The notes beneath the pieces are model-generated. The model was not told where the DNA came from. It worked only from the letters and a program-made list of their open reading frames with translations, and ran no database searches. Positions 8,717 to 17,847 of a stretch of 64,000 nucleotides of DNA are shown in pieces. This stretch comes from Actinomadura barringtoniae (GTDB lineage: Bacteria; Actinomycetota; Actinomycetes; Streptosporangiales; Streptosporangiaceae). Within the stretch, counting starts at the first letter, position 1. The number at the start of each line of letters is the position of its first letter. The stretch lies in NCBI RefSeq assembly GCF_017573505.1, contig NZ_JAGEOJ010000022.1:1-64000 (forward strand), written 5' to 3'. The translations under genes and the position numbers were made by a program.

Positions 8717-8812
8717 TCGCGGCCTTCCGACAGCGCTGGACTGGCACGGCCTTCCGGTGGCGCTGGACTCGCCGCCTTCTGGCGGCGCTGGACTGGCCGC
8801 GGCCTTCCGGCG
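8704..8812. repeat. 25-29-bp tandem repeat, four copies
   Basis: Copies of GCGCTGGACTGG plus a CGGCCTTCCGG arm begin at 8704, 8733, 8760 and 8785. The first copy contains the kinase stop codon and the last ends two bases before the stop codon of the acyl-CoA synthetase gene. The array thus separates two convergent genes. The CCGCGGCCTTCCGGCGG part can fold into a small hairpin and could act as a terminator. Confidence 0.8.
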
Positions 8813-8814
8813 GT

Positions 8815-10365
8815 TCAGATCTTCTGGTCCTGCTCCTGCCAGTACGGCTCGCGGAGGAGGCGCTTGTAGAGCTTGCCGGTGGGGGTACGGGGCATCTCGG
8901 TGACGAAGTCGATGGTGCGGGGGGCCTTGTAGCCGGCGAGGGAGGCTCGGCAGTGGGCGATCAGCTCGGTGGCGAGGCCCTCGGAGGGGGTGGCCTCTTC
9001 GGTGAGCTCTACGGCGGCCTTCACCTGCTCGCCGAACTCCTCGTCCGGGACGCCGAAGACGGCCACGTCGCGAACCGCGGGGTGGGTGATGAGGACGCCC
9101 TCGATCTCGGCCGGGTAGATGTTGACGCCGCCGCTGATGATCATGTCGATGGCGCGGTCGGCGAGGAAGAGGTAGCCGTCCTCGTCGAAGTAGCCGATGT
9201 CGCCGGTGGTGAAGAGGCCGTCGGCGCGGTGGACGGACTTGGTCTTCTCCTCGTCGCCCCAGTACTCGACGTCGTCGCCGCTGGTGTAGCGGAACCAGAT
9301 CTGGCCTCGCTCGCCGGGTGAGGTCTTCTCGCCGTCGTCGCGCAGGACGATGACCTCGGTGGTCGGCAGGGGGCGGCCGACGCTGCCGGGGCGTTCCAGC
9401 CACTCGGCGGCGGTGATCACGGTGTTGATCGAGGCCTCGGTGGAGCCGTAGTACTCGTGCACCTTCGGGCCGAACCAGTCGATCATGTCACGCTTCACGG
9501 CGGGCGAGCAGGGCGCGGCGCCGTGCCAGACGACGGCGAGGCTGGAGCCGTCGAACGCGTCGCGGATCTTCTCGTCCAGGCGCAGCAGCCGGACGAACTG
9601 GGTCGGCACCAGGTGGATCTGGTTGATCTGGTGCTCGTCGATGAGGCGGAGGGTTTCGGCCGGGTCGAACGAGGGGCGCATCACGACCGGGCGGCCGTTC
9701 AGCAGGAAGACCAGCGACCACAGCCACTGCGCCGAGTGGTAGACCGGGCCGACCAGCAGCGACCGGCCGCCCTGGGGGATCTGCAGGATGTCGGCGAACA
9801 CGCCGCCGATCAACAGGGCGGTCTCGATCGGTACGCCGGCCGTGACGAGCTTGCGGTTCACGCCCTTGGGACGCCCGGTGGTGCCGGAGGTGTAGACCAT
9901 GGGCATGCCCAGGACCTGGTCGGCGGGTTCGCCGTCCGGCCCGGCGGCGAGGAAGTCCTCGTACGGCGTGAAACCGTCGATCGACCCGCCGATCGCGACC
10001 GTGGCGGCCAGGTCGAGGCCCGCGGAGGCCTCGCGCGCGATGTCGCCGAACGCGGCCTCGGAGAACAGCGCCTTGGCCCCGGCGTCCTCCAGCACGTAGC
10101 GGAGCTCGTCGGTGGTCCAGTGCCAGTTGACCAGCACGTACCGCAGCCCGATGTGCCCGGCGGCGACCATCAGCTCGAAGTGCTCGCGGCGGTTGCCCGA
10201 GTGGATCGCGATCGCGTCACCGGTGCCGAGGCCCAGGCCGCGCAGCGCGCCGGCCAGCCGGTCGGCCCTGGCGTTCAGCTCCCGCCAGGTCGTGGCGCCG
10301 CGTTCGTCTGTGATCGCGGCGACATCGGGGCTGGATTCGACGTACGGACGGAGCAGTTCGGCCAT
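8815..10365 (-). CDS. Acyl-CoA synthetase (AMP-forming)
   Basis: A 516-residue ANL-superfamily ligase that would activate a carboxylic acid to an acyl-adenylate and then an acyl-CoA. Motifs in order: YTSGTTGRPKGV (P-loop, about residue 165), YYGSTEAS (A5), GDIGYFDEDGYLFLADR (A7/A8), and PRTPTGKLYKR with the catalytic lysine near the end. ATG 10365 is supported by GGGAGG seven bases upstream; an in-frame GTG-type extension to 10488 is not. Fatty or aromatic acids are likely substrates; the enoyl-CoA hydratase 2 kb away on the same strand fits acyl-CoA degradation. Confidence 0.9.
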   Translation of the reverse strand: MAELLRPYVESSPDVAAITDERGATTWRELNARADRLAGALRGLGLGTGDAIAIHSGNRREHFELMVAAGHIGLRYVLVNWHWTTDELRYVLEDAGAKALFSEAAFGDIAREASAGLDLAATVAIGGSIDGFTPYEDFLAAGPDGEPADQVLGMPMVYTSGTTGRPKGVNRKLVTAGVPIETALLIGGVFADILQIPQGGRSLLVGPVYHSAQWLWSLVFLLNGRPVVMRPSFDPAETLRLIDEHQINQIHLVPTQFVRLLRLDEKIRDAFDGSSLAVVWHGAAPCSPAVKRDMIDWFGPKVHEYYGSTEASINTVITAAEWLERPGSVGRPLPTTEVIVLRDDGEKTSPGERGQIWFRYTSGDDVEYWGDEEKTKSVHRADGLFTTGDIGYFDEDGYLFLADRAIDMIISGGVNIYPAEIEGVLITHPAVRDVAVFGVPDEEFGEQVKAAVELTEEATPSEGLATELIAHCRASLAGYKAPRTIDFVTEMPRTPTGKLYKRLLREPYWQEQDQKI

Positions 10366-10460
10366 CGGGCGACCTCCCAGGGACCGGCGCGGGGGATTCC
10401 AGGAATCCGACTCTAGGTCGCCCATCACCCAAAACACCAGGTCACCCCAGAAATGAAATA

Positions 10461-10497
10461 TGGCCCCGGTGCGACCGCGCCGCCGCACCAGGGGCCA
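10461..10497 (-). terminator. Hairpin terminator downstream of the ACT-domain gene
   Basis: TGGCCCCGGTGCG pairs with CGCACC-A-GGGGCCA, a 13-pair stem with one bulged A, about 47 bases past the stop of the ACT gene on the minus strand. Confidence 0.6.
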
Positions 10498-10543
10498 TTC
10501 CGGAAAGGTAGACGCACCAGGCGTCCATCCGGTTTCACCCTTG

Positions 10544-11212
10544 TTAAGAACTCTGGACCGCTCCCACCCCGGCCGCCCGAGTCCCCAGAACGGCCTCCGC
10601 CGCCTGCACGAGCTGCGACAGCCGGAACACCTCGGTCCGATGGAACGGAGGCGCTCCCGTACGAGCCACCAGCAGCACCAGCCCGTCCGCCATGGGACTG
10701 ATCGCGTACTGCGTCCCGTCCTCGGCGGTGAACGCCCGCGCCCGCACCGGCACCAACTCCGGCACCTCCACCTTGTCCGGCCCGCCCACGCTCACATGCG
10801 TCAGCACAGCACCGGCGCCACCCTCGAAGCCCGTCGAACGCTCGGGATCGACAAGACCGGCCCAGTCGGCGCTCAGGATCGCGGGGACCGCGTCGGTGAG
10901 GGTCAAGGGGCCGCGTTCAGGATCGCCGGCCAACTGGCCGATCAGGGCGGCGTCGGGGAAGGCGCCCTGGGGTTCGGCGGTGGGCCAGATGCCGATGATG
11001 TCGACGCCGGGTATCGAGGCCAGGCCATCGCAGAGGCGGTCGATTCCCGCGCCCGCGGGCCAGGCCACGGTGAAGTCGTCGAGCGCCCTGCCGTTGTCTC
11101 GTTCCAGCACGGCCATCTGCACCACGTCGGCGCCGGCGACGCCCAGGACACGGGCCACCTTGCCCAGCGAGCCGGGGCGGTCCGGCAGGCGGACACGAAC
11201 GCGCAACAACAT
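10544..11212 (-). CDS. ACT-domain protein
   Basis: A 222-residue cytoplasmic protein. Its first about 75 residues form an ACT-like regulatory domain (LLRVRVRLPDRPGSLGKVAR, then GADVVQMAVLE), a fold that binds amino acids or other small ligands. The remainder, including a LLVARTGAPPFHRTEV stretch, is of unknown type but resembles the C-terminal half of uncharacterised actinobacterial ACT proteins. ATG 11212 is preceded by GGAGGAGGTGGCG. A ligand-sensing role is inferred. It is the last minus-strand gene before the chaperone/GTPase cluster, which runs the other way. Confidence 0.72.
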   Translation of the reverse strand: MLLRVRVRLPDRPGSLGKVARVLGVAGADVVQMAVLERDNGRALDDFTVAWPAGAGIDRLCDGLASIPGVDIIGIWPTAEPQGAFPDAALIGQLAGDPERGPLTLTDAVPAILSADWAGLVDPERSTGFEGGAGAVLTHVSVGGPDKVEVPELVPVRARAFTAEDGTQYAISPMADGLVLLVARTGAPPFHRTEVFRLSQLVQAAEAVLGTRAAGVGAVQSS

Positions 11213-11395
11213 CGCCACCTCCTCCAGAAACACTCACCTCAGGGTGTGGGAGGCGCATTTCGGGCGTGTTACCCGGGCGTGTCGTCGCCGAGAAGATGTC
11301 CGCGCACGTCAAGGGCCTAGAGCCAAGGAAATGTCCCGGGCGGGTCAAGAGCGGGGACTATCCCGGGAGGTTGCATCCCATTAAGGTAACTGCAC

Positions 11396-12292
11396 GTGTC
11401 GAGCGCTCGGGAACGCCCAGTAAGCGAGGGTTCCGCCCCCAAGGAACCCGCTAACGCTGAGCCCGGACCCGCCGATCCCAGTTTTTCCGAGGGTGACCCC
11501 ATCGAGGGCGGGGCCGAGGCCGAGTTCCGGTCGGAGGTCAGGGACGCCCTGGCCAAGCTCACCAAGCAGCTCGAACGCGACCATCAGCGCGCCGGGCATC
11601 GCGAGGCGGTCATCGACCGGCTTCACCAGGAGAACCAGGAGCTGCGCCGCGGCGAGCTCCAGGCGATGCTGGAGCCGATCCGCACCGCGCTCTACCGGCT
11701 GCACGACCTGGCCCGGCAGGGCTCGGACCGCTGGTCGGCGCCCGAGCCGCCCGAGCCCAAGGACGCCGCCGATCTGCTCGCGGCGGTCGCGGACGAGGTC
11801 GCCGACGCGCTCGCCCGTACGGGCGTGGAACGTTTCTCGGTCGACCTCGGCGCGCCCTACGACGCGACCCGGCATCGTCCGGTCGCGGTCGAGGCCGTCA
11901 CCGATCCCGCCCTGGCCGGCACGGTCGTGGCCGTTCGCACGCACGGGTTCGAGCACGCGGGCAAGGTGGTCCGCAAGGCCGAGGTGTCGGTCGGCAAGAT
12001 CCAGGAGCCGCCGGAGGTCCAGGAGAGACCGGCCGGCAAGCACGCGGCGCCGGCCGGCCGGCAGGACGTGCCCGTCCACGAGCAGGACGTGCGGGTCGGC
12101 AAGGTGGAGGTACCGGCCGGCAGGCATGAGAACGCCGGGAAAGGCGACAAGGCCGGGAAGGGCGCGAAGGGCGACGAACCGGCGCCCGAGGGAGGCGGAA
12201 ACGATCCTGTGGCCGTGGAACCGCTGCGCAACACCGAGAACGAGCGAGACGATGAACATCAGGGCGCGGCGCCCCGGCCCGGTAGCGATTAG
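11396..12292 (+). CDS. GrpE-like nucleotide exchange factor, long acidic/basic tail
   Basis: A 298-residue protein. The central part (about 40-205) follows GrpE: a coiled-coil helix rich in charged residues (LAKLTKQLERDHQRAGHREA), then a helical bundle (MLEPIRTALYRLHDLARQ) and the beta-rich end (GTVVAVRTHGFEHAGKVVRKAEVSVGK). GrpE proteins eject ADP from Hsp70. The last 90 residues are low-complexity with repeated PAGR/GK motifs. The Hsp70 gene begins 12 bases after the stop, so the two should work as a pair. There is no DnaJ gene and no CIRCE or HAIR heat-shock operator in the 180 bases upstream, unlike the housekeeping dnaK operon. Start GTG 11396 has only a weak AAGG upstream. Confidence 0.75.
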   Translation: MSSARERPVSEGSAPKEPANAEPGPADPSFSEGDPIEGGAEAEFRSEVRDALAKLTKQLERDHQRAGHREAVIDRLHQENQELRRGELQAMLEPIRTALYRLHDLARQGSDRWSAPEPPEPKDAADLLAAVADEVADALARTGVERFSVDLGAPYDATRHRPVAVEAVTDPALAGTVVAVRTHGFEHAGKVVRKAEVSVGKIQEPPEVQERPAGKHAAPAGRQDVPVHEQDVRVGKVEVPAGRHENAGKGDKAGKGAKGDEPAPEGGGNDPVAVEPLRNTENERDDEHQGAAPRPGSD

Positions 12293-12303
12293 GTGAGAGG
12301 GAC

Positions 12304-13887
12304 ATGGCTGTCTACGGGATCGACCTGGGAACGACCTATTCCTGCATTGCCTCCATCGACGATGTGGGGCGGCCCACGGTCCTGCGCAACCTGGAGGGCA
12401 CCGACACGACGCCGTCGGTCGTCTACTTCGAGAGCGGCGACAACGTCGTGGTCGGCGCGACCGCCAAGGACACCGCGGTGCTGGCGCCCGACCAGGTCGT
12501 CAGCCTGATCAAGCGGGACATGGGCCGGGAGGTGACGCGGGAGATCCACGGGTTCGACTACACGCCCGAGGAGCTGTCGGCGTTCATCCTGCTGAAGCTC
12601 GCCACCGACGCGCGCACGACCACCGGCGAGGAGGCGCGCGACGTGGTGGTCACGGTGCCCGCCTACTTCGGCGCGGCCGAACGCGACGCCACCCGCAAGG
12701 CGGGCCGGATCGCGGGCCTGAACGTGATCGACATCGTGTCCGAGCCGATCGCCGCCGCGATCACCTACGGCGTGCTGAACCCCGAGCAGGACCGCACGAT
12801 CCTGGTGTACGACCTGGGCGGCGGCACGTTCGACACCACGATCATCGCGCTGCGCGGCGGGCACATCGAGGTGGTCTGCACCGACGGCGACCATGAGCTG
12901 GGCGGCGCCGACTGGGACTCGCGCCTGGTCGAGTACCTGGCCGAACGGTTCCGCGCCGAGCATCCCGAGGCAGGTGACCCGCTCGACGACAAGCAGACCG
13001 AGCAGCAGCTGCGCCGCGACGCCGAGGACGCCAAGAAGTCCCTCACCACCCGCACCACGCACACCGTCCGGGTGATGCACGACGGCCGCGCCGCCGCGAT
13101 CGAGGTCACCCGCGAGAAGCTGGAAGAGCTCACCAAGGACCTCCTGGACCGCACGATAGAGATCACCGGCCGGACGCTGTCCACGGCGGCGGAGAAGGGC
13201 GTCGACGACTACGACGACCTGGTGCTGGTCGGCGGCTCCACCAAGATGCCGGTCGTGGCGTCACGGCTGGAGACCGAGCTGGGCCTGTCGCCGCGGCTGC
13301 AGGACCCCGACCTGGCGGTCGCCAAGGGCGCGGCGCTGTACGCGTTCGAGGAGACCTACCGGCGGCTGCTGGCGGCGGGCGAGCAGGACCAGGCCGAGGA
13401 GATGGCGGGCCGCGCGGGCCTGTCGGAGGAGCAGCAGCGGCAGATCGCGGGCCGCCAGATCAAGACGGTCGCCTCGCACGCGTTCGGCATCGTCGTGGTC
13501 GACCGCGAGACCTCGGCCGAGCACGTCGCGCATCTGGTGCACGCCAACGACGAGCTGCCGGCCGCCAAGACCGAGGACTTCTTCACCGTCTACGACGACC
13601 AGACCTCGGCCGACATCCGGGTGATGGAGCAGGCGGGCAGCGTCGAGTCCGGCGAGCTGATCGACAACACCGAGATCGCGACCGGCGCCGTCCGTATCCC
13701 GAAGGGCAAGAAGGCGGGCTGGCCGATCGAGGTGACGTTCTCGCTCGACTCCTCCGGGCTGCTGCACGTGACGGCGGTCGAGAAGGAGACCGGCGAGCGG
13801 CTGGAGCTGAAGGTGGACGTCGGCGGCATGTCCGAGGAGGAGGTCGAGCGGTCCCGCACGGCCCTCTCCCGCGTCAAGGTGAGCTGA
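12304..13887 (+). CDS. Hsp70-family chaperone lacking the C-terminal lid
   Basis: A 527-residue DnaK-type protein. The ATPase domain (about 1-370) has GIDLGTTYSCIA at the start, VYDLGGGTFDTTII (about 175) and LVLVGGSTKMPVV (about 308). A linker with AEEMAGRAGLSEEQQRQI follows, then a beta-type substrate-binding domain (about 395-505) ending in SSGLLHVTAVEKETGE. The protein stops soon after, so the helical lid of normal 610-640 residue DnaK is missing. This suggests a specialised chaperone, perhaps one that assembles or restrains the GTPase complex encoded downstream. ATG 12304 follows a GAGAGGG at the right distance. Overlap-style packing with the next five genes supports one operon. Confidence 0.9.
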   Translation: MAVYGIDLGTTYSCIASIDDVGRPTVLRNLEGTDTTPSVVYFESGDNVVVGATAKDTAVLAPDQVVSLIKRDMGREVTREIHGFDYTPEELSAFILLKLATDARTTTGEEARDVVVTVPAYFGAAERDATRKAGRIAGLNVIDIVSEPIAAAITYGVLNPEQDRTILVYDLGGGTFDTTIIALRGGHIEVVCTDGDHELGGADWDSRLVEYLAERFRAEHPEAGDPLDDKQTEQQLRRDAEDAKKSLTTRTTHTVRVMHDGRAAAIEVTREKLEELTKDLLDRTIEITGRTLSTAAEKGVDDYDDLVLVGGSTKMPVVASRLETELGLSPRLQDPDLAVAKGAALYAFEETYRRLLAAGEQDQAEEMAGRAGLSEEQQRQIAGRQIKTVASHAFGIVVVDRETSAEHVAHLVHANDELPAAKTEDFFTVYDDQTSADIRVMEQAGSVESGELIDNTEIATGAVRIPKGKKAGWPIEVTFSLDSSGLLHVTAVEKETGERLELKVDVGGMSEEEVERSRTALSRVKVS

Positions 13888-13900
13888 CCCGGGACGGCCC

Positions 13901-16585
13901 GTGTCCTTCGACGACGACTACCGGCGTGAGGTGCTGGAGCCCGCGCGGGAGGCGGGCGACCAGCCGCCCGAGGATCTGCGTGCCCGGTACGCGCTGCCCG
14001 ACCCGCTGGCGCCCGGCGTGGTCGTCGAACGCGTCAAGCTGGTGCGGCAGTGCTGGCGGCGGGCACGCGGGCAGCTGAAGTACCGCAAGCTGATCGACCG
14101 GCTGGAGGCCGAGCACCGCGAGCTGGCGCCGATCTTCACCGCTGCCGAGCGCGGCGACCTGAAGCCGCTGGCCGAACGACTGCGGGGCGGTCAGGAGCGC
14201 ACGCAGAAGCGGGTGTCGCAGACGCGGGCGCGGCTGATGGACGCGGCCGGGATGCTGCGGATGGTGGCGCCCGCCGAGGTCGAGGGCATCGCGCGGGCGG
14301 GCGGGGTGAGCCGGGCCGAGCTGGAGTCGCTGGCCGCCGCCGACCGGATCGAGATCCGCGAGCCCGACCCGCTGCCCGCCACCGCGCCGTACGCCGCCTA
14401 TCGCAAGGTCCGCGAGTCGCTGGACGTGCTGGGCCGCCGCCACCTCCCCGACTTCGTGTTCGGCGGGCGGCTGGCCGGTCCGATGCGGGTGCTCGGTGGT
14501 TTCGCCGCGCCGGTGCCGGACGGGAGCGGGCCGCTGCGGCTGGACGCCGCGGCCGTGACGGCGGTCGCCGCGCAGTGGGCGCGCCGCAGCCGCGACACCA
14601 GCCTCACGCACGCCGACACGGTCCTTGCCGCGCTGCGCTCGGACGCCGACCTGCACGAGCTGGTCCTCTACGACCTGGTGGAGCGCCTCCGGGAGCGGCA
14701 GCGCCAGCGCGCCTCCGAACGCGCGCTCCTCCGCCACGCGATGGAAGACCTGGGCATCGACCCGAACGACGCGCGTCGCCTGGTCTTCGCCGTTCTCCGC
14801 GAGACCGGTCCGGGCGGCGGGCTGGCGGGACGGCTGCGCATGCTGCTGGACTCCGGCGAGGTCTACGCCGCCGCCGAGCTGGCCGAGGCCGAACGCCCCG
14901 ACGAGTCCAACGAGGAGGCCGCCCTGCTCGCGGCCGAGGCGCAGCGCCGCGTCGCGACCGCCGTACGGCTGCGCGAGGCGGCGGCCGGCGAACGCGACCC
15001 CGACGCGGCGTGGCGGCTGCTCGCCGACGCCCTCCAGCTGGTGAACGACCTGCCGGGCGCCGCCGAGCATCAGCGGCGGCTGGCGCCTCGGCCCGTTCCC
15101 TCGCTCGGCGCGGACGTCGACGACGACGGAACGCGCGTGCGGCTGTCGTGGGCCGCGTCGCCCTCCACCGCCGGGGACCTGATCTATCACGTGGTGCGCC
15201 GCCGCGACCGGCCGCCGCGCAACGCCGCCGACGGGGAGTCGCTGCCCGGCCCGCGCGACGACCATCCGCCCGTCAACGTGCCGCTCTACTACGGCGTCGT
15301 CGCGGTGCGCGGCGAGGCGGCGGCCGCGCCCGCCGTCGCCGGGCCCGTGGTCGTACGGCCCGAGCCGGGCGACGTCGAGCTGCTGCCCGGCGACGGCGTG
15401 GTCACCGGCCGGTGGCGCTGCCCGCCCGAGGCGGCCCGCGCGCTGGTCATCCGCGGCAGCGGCGGCGGCACCGGCGGCAAGGCGGTCGCCGCCGGACGCG
15501 AGGGCTTCCAGGACCGGGTGCCGAACGGCAGGACCCATCACTACCGGATCTGCGCGGTCTACCTCGACGCCGACGGCGGCGAGGTGGTCACGCCAGGCGT
15601 GCGGGCGTCGGTCACGCCGAGCGCGCCGCCCGAGCCGGTGTACGAGCTGACCGCCGAGCCCGACCCGGGCGACCCGGGACTACTGCTGGTCACGTTCGAG
15701 GAGCCGCCGCACGGCACCGTCGAGCTGGTCCTCACCGACGGGCCGCCGCCGTGGCCGCGCAGCGCGCTGGTCCCGGTCGAGGAGGTGCGGCGGACCGGCC
15801 GCCGCGTCACCGCGACGCCGGTGCCGGGCGGCCTGTCGGTGCGCCCGCCGAGCGGCGGCTGGCTGGTCGCGGTGTCGGTCGCCGAGGGCACGGCGGCGAT
15901 CGGCGCGTACCACCGGCACATCAACCTGCCGCCGCCGCGCCGCCTGGTCGCCGAGCGGCGCGGCGAGTTCGTGCACGTCGGGTTCGATTGGCCCGCCGAC
16001 GTCGCCGAGGTGCTGCTCGTCTACCGGATCGGCGCCGACGCGATCGCGACCGGGAAGATCGAGGCGCGGCTGGTGGAGGCGGGCCGGATCGAGCCGGGCC
16101 GGATCGACGACGACGGCCCGCGCGAGGAGATCGTCACCCGCGCCGCCTACGACTCCCAGGGCGGCCTGCGGCTGCCCGTTCCCGAGAACGAGCCGGTCGA
16201 GCTGTCGGTCGCGGCGGCCGGCACGGTCGGCGGCGTCCGCGTGACCGGCCCCGAGGCGACCGCCGAGGTCGCGGCGCGCACCGTCGTCCACTACGCCATC
16301 GAACGCGGCGGGCCACGCTGGCGCCGTTCGCTCACCATCCGCCTGACCTCCGCCAAGCCGCTGCGCATCGCCAAGCTGGAGTTGGTGATGCGGACCGGCC
16401 GGGTCATGCCGCACCGCGCCGCCGACGGCGAGACCCTCGGCTCGTGGGAGCAGGTCCCCGTCCCCGGCGAGCTCACGCTGGCCCCGCCCGACGCATCGGG
16501 TCCATATTGGCTGCGCTGCTTCGCCGATGATGATGTCATCGAACTCAGCGACCCCCCGGTTCGCCACCTCCAGGTCACGAGGTGA
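13901..16585 (+). CDS. Large protein with helical N-terminus and Fn3-like domains
   Basis: An 894-residue protein that I cannot assign to a known enzyme. The first about 380 residues are helical and charged (QCWRRARGQLKYRKLIDRLE; later a VYAAAELAEAERPDE stretch resembling TPR/SARP-type helices). From about 390 on come several beta-sandwich segments of fibronectin type III type, for example VRLSWAASPSTAGDLIYHVV and VHVGFDWPADVAEVLLVYRI. No signal peptide or membrane segment is visible, so it should be cytoplasmic. It begins at GTG 13901, 13 bases after the Hsp70 stop, and overlaps the GTPase start by four bases. It is probably a scaffold or target-recognition protein for the Hsp70/GTPase system; this is inference. 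Confidence 0.75.
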   Translation: MSFDDDYRREVLEPAREAGDQPPEDLRARYALPDPLAPGVVVERVKLVRQCWRRARGQLKYRKLIDRLEAEHRELAPIFTAAERGDLKPLAERLRGGQERTQKRVSQTRARLMDAAGMLRMVAPAEVEGIARAGGVSRAELESLAAADRIEIREPDPLPATAPYAAYRKVRESLDVLGRRHLPDFVFGGRLAGPMRVLGGFAAPVPDGSGPLRLDAAAVTAVAAQWARRSRDTSLTHADTVLAALRSDADLHELVLYDLVERLRERQRQRASERALLRHAMEDLGIDPNDARRLVFAVLRETGPGGGLAGRLRMLLDSGEVYAAAELAEAERPDESNEEAALLAAEAQRRVATAVRLREAAAGERDPDAAWRLLADALQLVNDLPGAAEHQRRLAPRPVPSLGADVDDDGTRVRLSWAASPSTAGDLIYHVVRRRDRPPRNAADGESLPGPRDDHPPVNVPLYYGVVAVRGEAAAAPAVAGPVVVRPEPGDVELLPGDGVVTGRWRCPPEAARALVIRGSGGGTGGKAVAAGREGFQDRVPNGRTHHYRICAVYLDADGGEVVTPGVRASVTPSAPPEPVYELTAEPDPGDPGLLLVTFEEPPHGTVELVLTDGPPPWPRSALVPVEEVRRTGRRVTATPVPGGLSVRPPSGGWLVAVSVAEGTAAIGAYHRHINLPPPRRLVAERRGEFVHVGFDWPADVAEVLLVYRIGADAIATGKIEARLVEAGRIEPGRIDDDGPREEIVTRAAYDSQGGLRLPVPENEPVELSVAAAGTVGGVRVTGPEATAEVAARTVVHYAIERGGPRWRRSLTIRLTSAKPLRIAKLELVMRTGRVMPHRAADGETLGSWEQVPVPGELTLAPPDASGPYWLRCFADDDVIELSDPPVRHLQVTR

Positions 16586-17844
16586 GGATGCTTCTCGACA
16601 AGGCCCGCAAGCCGGGCGCCCACTCGCGCGGCGACGTCACGTGCCCGTACTGCTTCGCCGTGGTGGCGCTCCAGCGCGTGGAGTTCCGCTGCCGCGGCCA
16701 GGTGGGGCGGCGTCCGGGCTGCCCGCCCGAGCTCGACCAGGCGCTCGCCGACTACATGGGCTCGCCGGCGGGCGCGTCGCTGCCGCCGGTGTTCGCGGCG
16801 GACGGGCGCAAGAGCCGCGCCGAGTGCCCCGACTGCGGGCAGGCGACCGGCAACCGGGTCTGCCCCGAGTGCCACAACCCGCTGCCGTCGGCCTACTGCG
16901 ACTCCCCCGGCCGGATCGTCGCGCTGGTCGGGGCGAAGAACGCGGGCAAGAGCACCTACATCGCGGTGCTGCTGCACGAGCTGATGAACCGGGTCGGCAC
17001 CGAGCTGGACGCCTCGCTGGTGGCCTGCGACGACCGCACGATCGAGCGCTACAAGCGCGACTTCGCCCGGCCGCTGCTGGAGGAACGGCGGCTGCTGCCG
17101 ACCACCACCAGCGCCGCGACCAGCCCGCGCGAGCCGCTGGTCTACCTGCTCAGCCGCAGCCGTCCCGCCGGGCGCCTGTCCAAGGTGCGAGGACGGGCGG
17201 CGCGCGACAGGACCGACTCGCTGGCGCTGGTGCTGTTCGACACCGCGGGCGAGGACCTGCGCAGCCGCGAGGTGCGCGACCTGCACCTGCGTTACCTGGA
17301 GGCGGCGGACGCGATCATCTTCCTGGTCGATCCGCTGGAGCTGCCCGGCGCCCGGTCCGAGGTCGCCGACGGTACGCCGCCGACCATGGCCGACGACCCC
17401 GACAGCGAGCCCATCAACATCATCGCCCGCGTGACCGAGGCGCTGCGGCAGCGCGCGGGCACCAAGCCGGGCGACCCGCTCAAGGTCCCGGTCGCGGTCG
17501 CCCTCACCAAGATCGACGCGCTGCGGCCCGAGCTGCTGCGCCAGTCGGCGCTGCACCGCACGCGGGGCGGCGAGGGCGTGCTGGACCTCGACGACCGCGA
17601 GGCGGTGGACGAGCAGGTCCGCGCGATGCTGCACGACTGGCAGTCCGGCAAGCTCGACCTCTACCTGCGCCAGCAGTACGCCGAGTACGCGCTGTTCGGG
17701 CTGTCGGCTCTCGGCGGCGTGCCGCACGACGGCCGGGTCGGCACCGGCGGCGTCCGCCCCTACCGGGCCGAGGATCCGCTGCTGTGGCTGCTCTACCGGT
17801 TCGGGATGCTCGACGGCGTGCGCCCCCAGCGTGACGGGGGCTGA
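16582..17844 (+). CDS. Zinc-ribbon TRAFAC-type GTPase (DO-GTPase family)
   Basis: A 420-residue soluble protein. The N-terminus holds zinc-ribbon pairs: CPYC (21-24), CRGQVGRRPGC, CPDC (82-85) and CPEC (92-95). The GTPase domain has G1 GAKNAGKS (about 119), G3 DTAGED (about 221) and G4 TKID (about 310). From memory this arrangement matches the Pfam DO-GTPase (double-GTPase) families described in predicted prokaryotic conflict systems. The GTG start overlaps the previous stop (GTGA), so translation is coupled; ATG 16588 is the alternative. The GAP1-type gene follows after three bases. It would act with the second GTPase at 20085-21821 as a dyad. Confidence 0.82.
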   Translation: MRMLLDKARKPGAHSRGDVTCPYCFAVVALQRVEFRCRGQVGRRPGCPPELDQALADYMGSPAGASLPPVFAADGRKSRAECPDCGQATGNRVCPECHNPLPSAYCDSPGRIVALVGAKNAGKSTYIAVLLHELMNRVGTELDASLVACDDRTIERYKRDFARPLLEERRLLPTTTSAATSPREPLVYLLSRSRPAGRLSKVRGRAARDRTDSLALVLFDTAGEDLRSREVRDLHLRYLEAADAIIFLVDPLELPGARSEVADGTPPTMADDPDSEPINIIARVTEALRQRAGTKPGDPLKVPVAVALTKIDALRPELLRQSALHRTRGGEGVLDLDDREAVDEQVRAMLHDWQSGKLDLYLRQQYAEYALFGLSALGGVPHDGRVGTGGVRPYRAEDPLLWLLYRFGMLDGVRPQRDGG

Positions 17845-17847
17845 CCG

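Noticed and set aside
11213..11395. Heat-shock operator (CIRCE or HAIR) before grpE
   Set aside because: Neither TTAGCACTC-N9-GAGTGCTAA nor CTTGAGT-N7-ACTCAAG is present.
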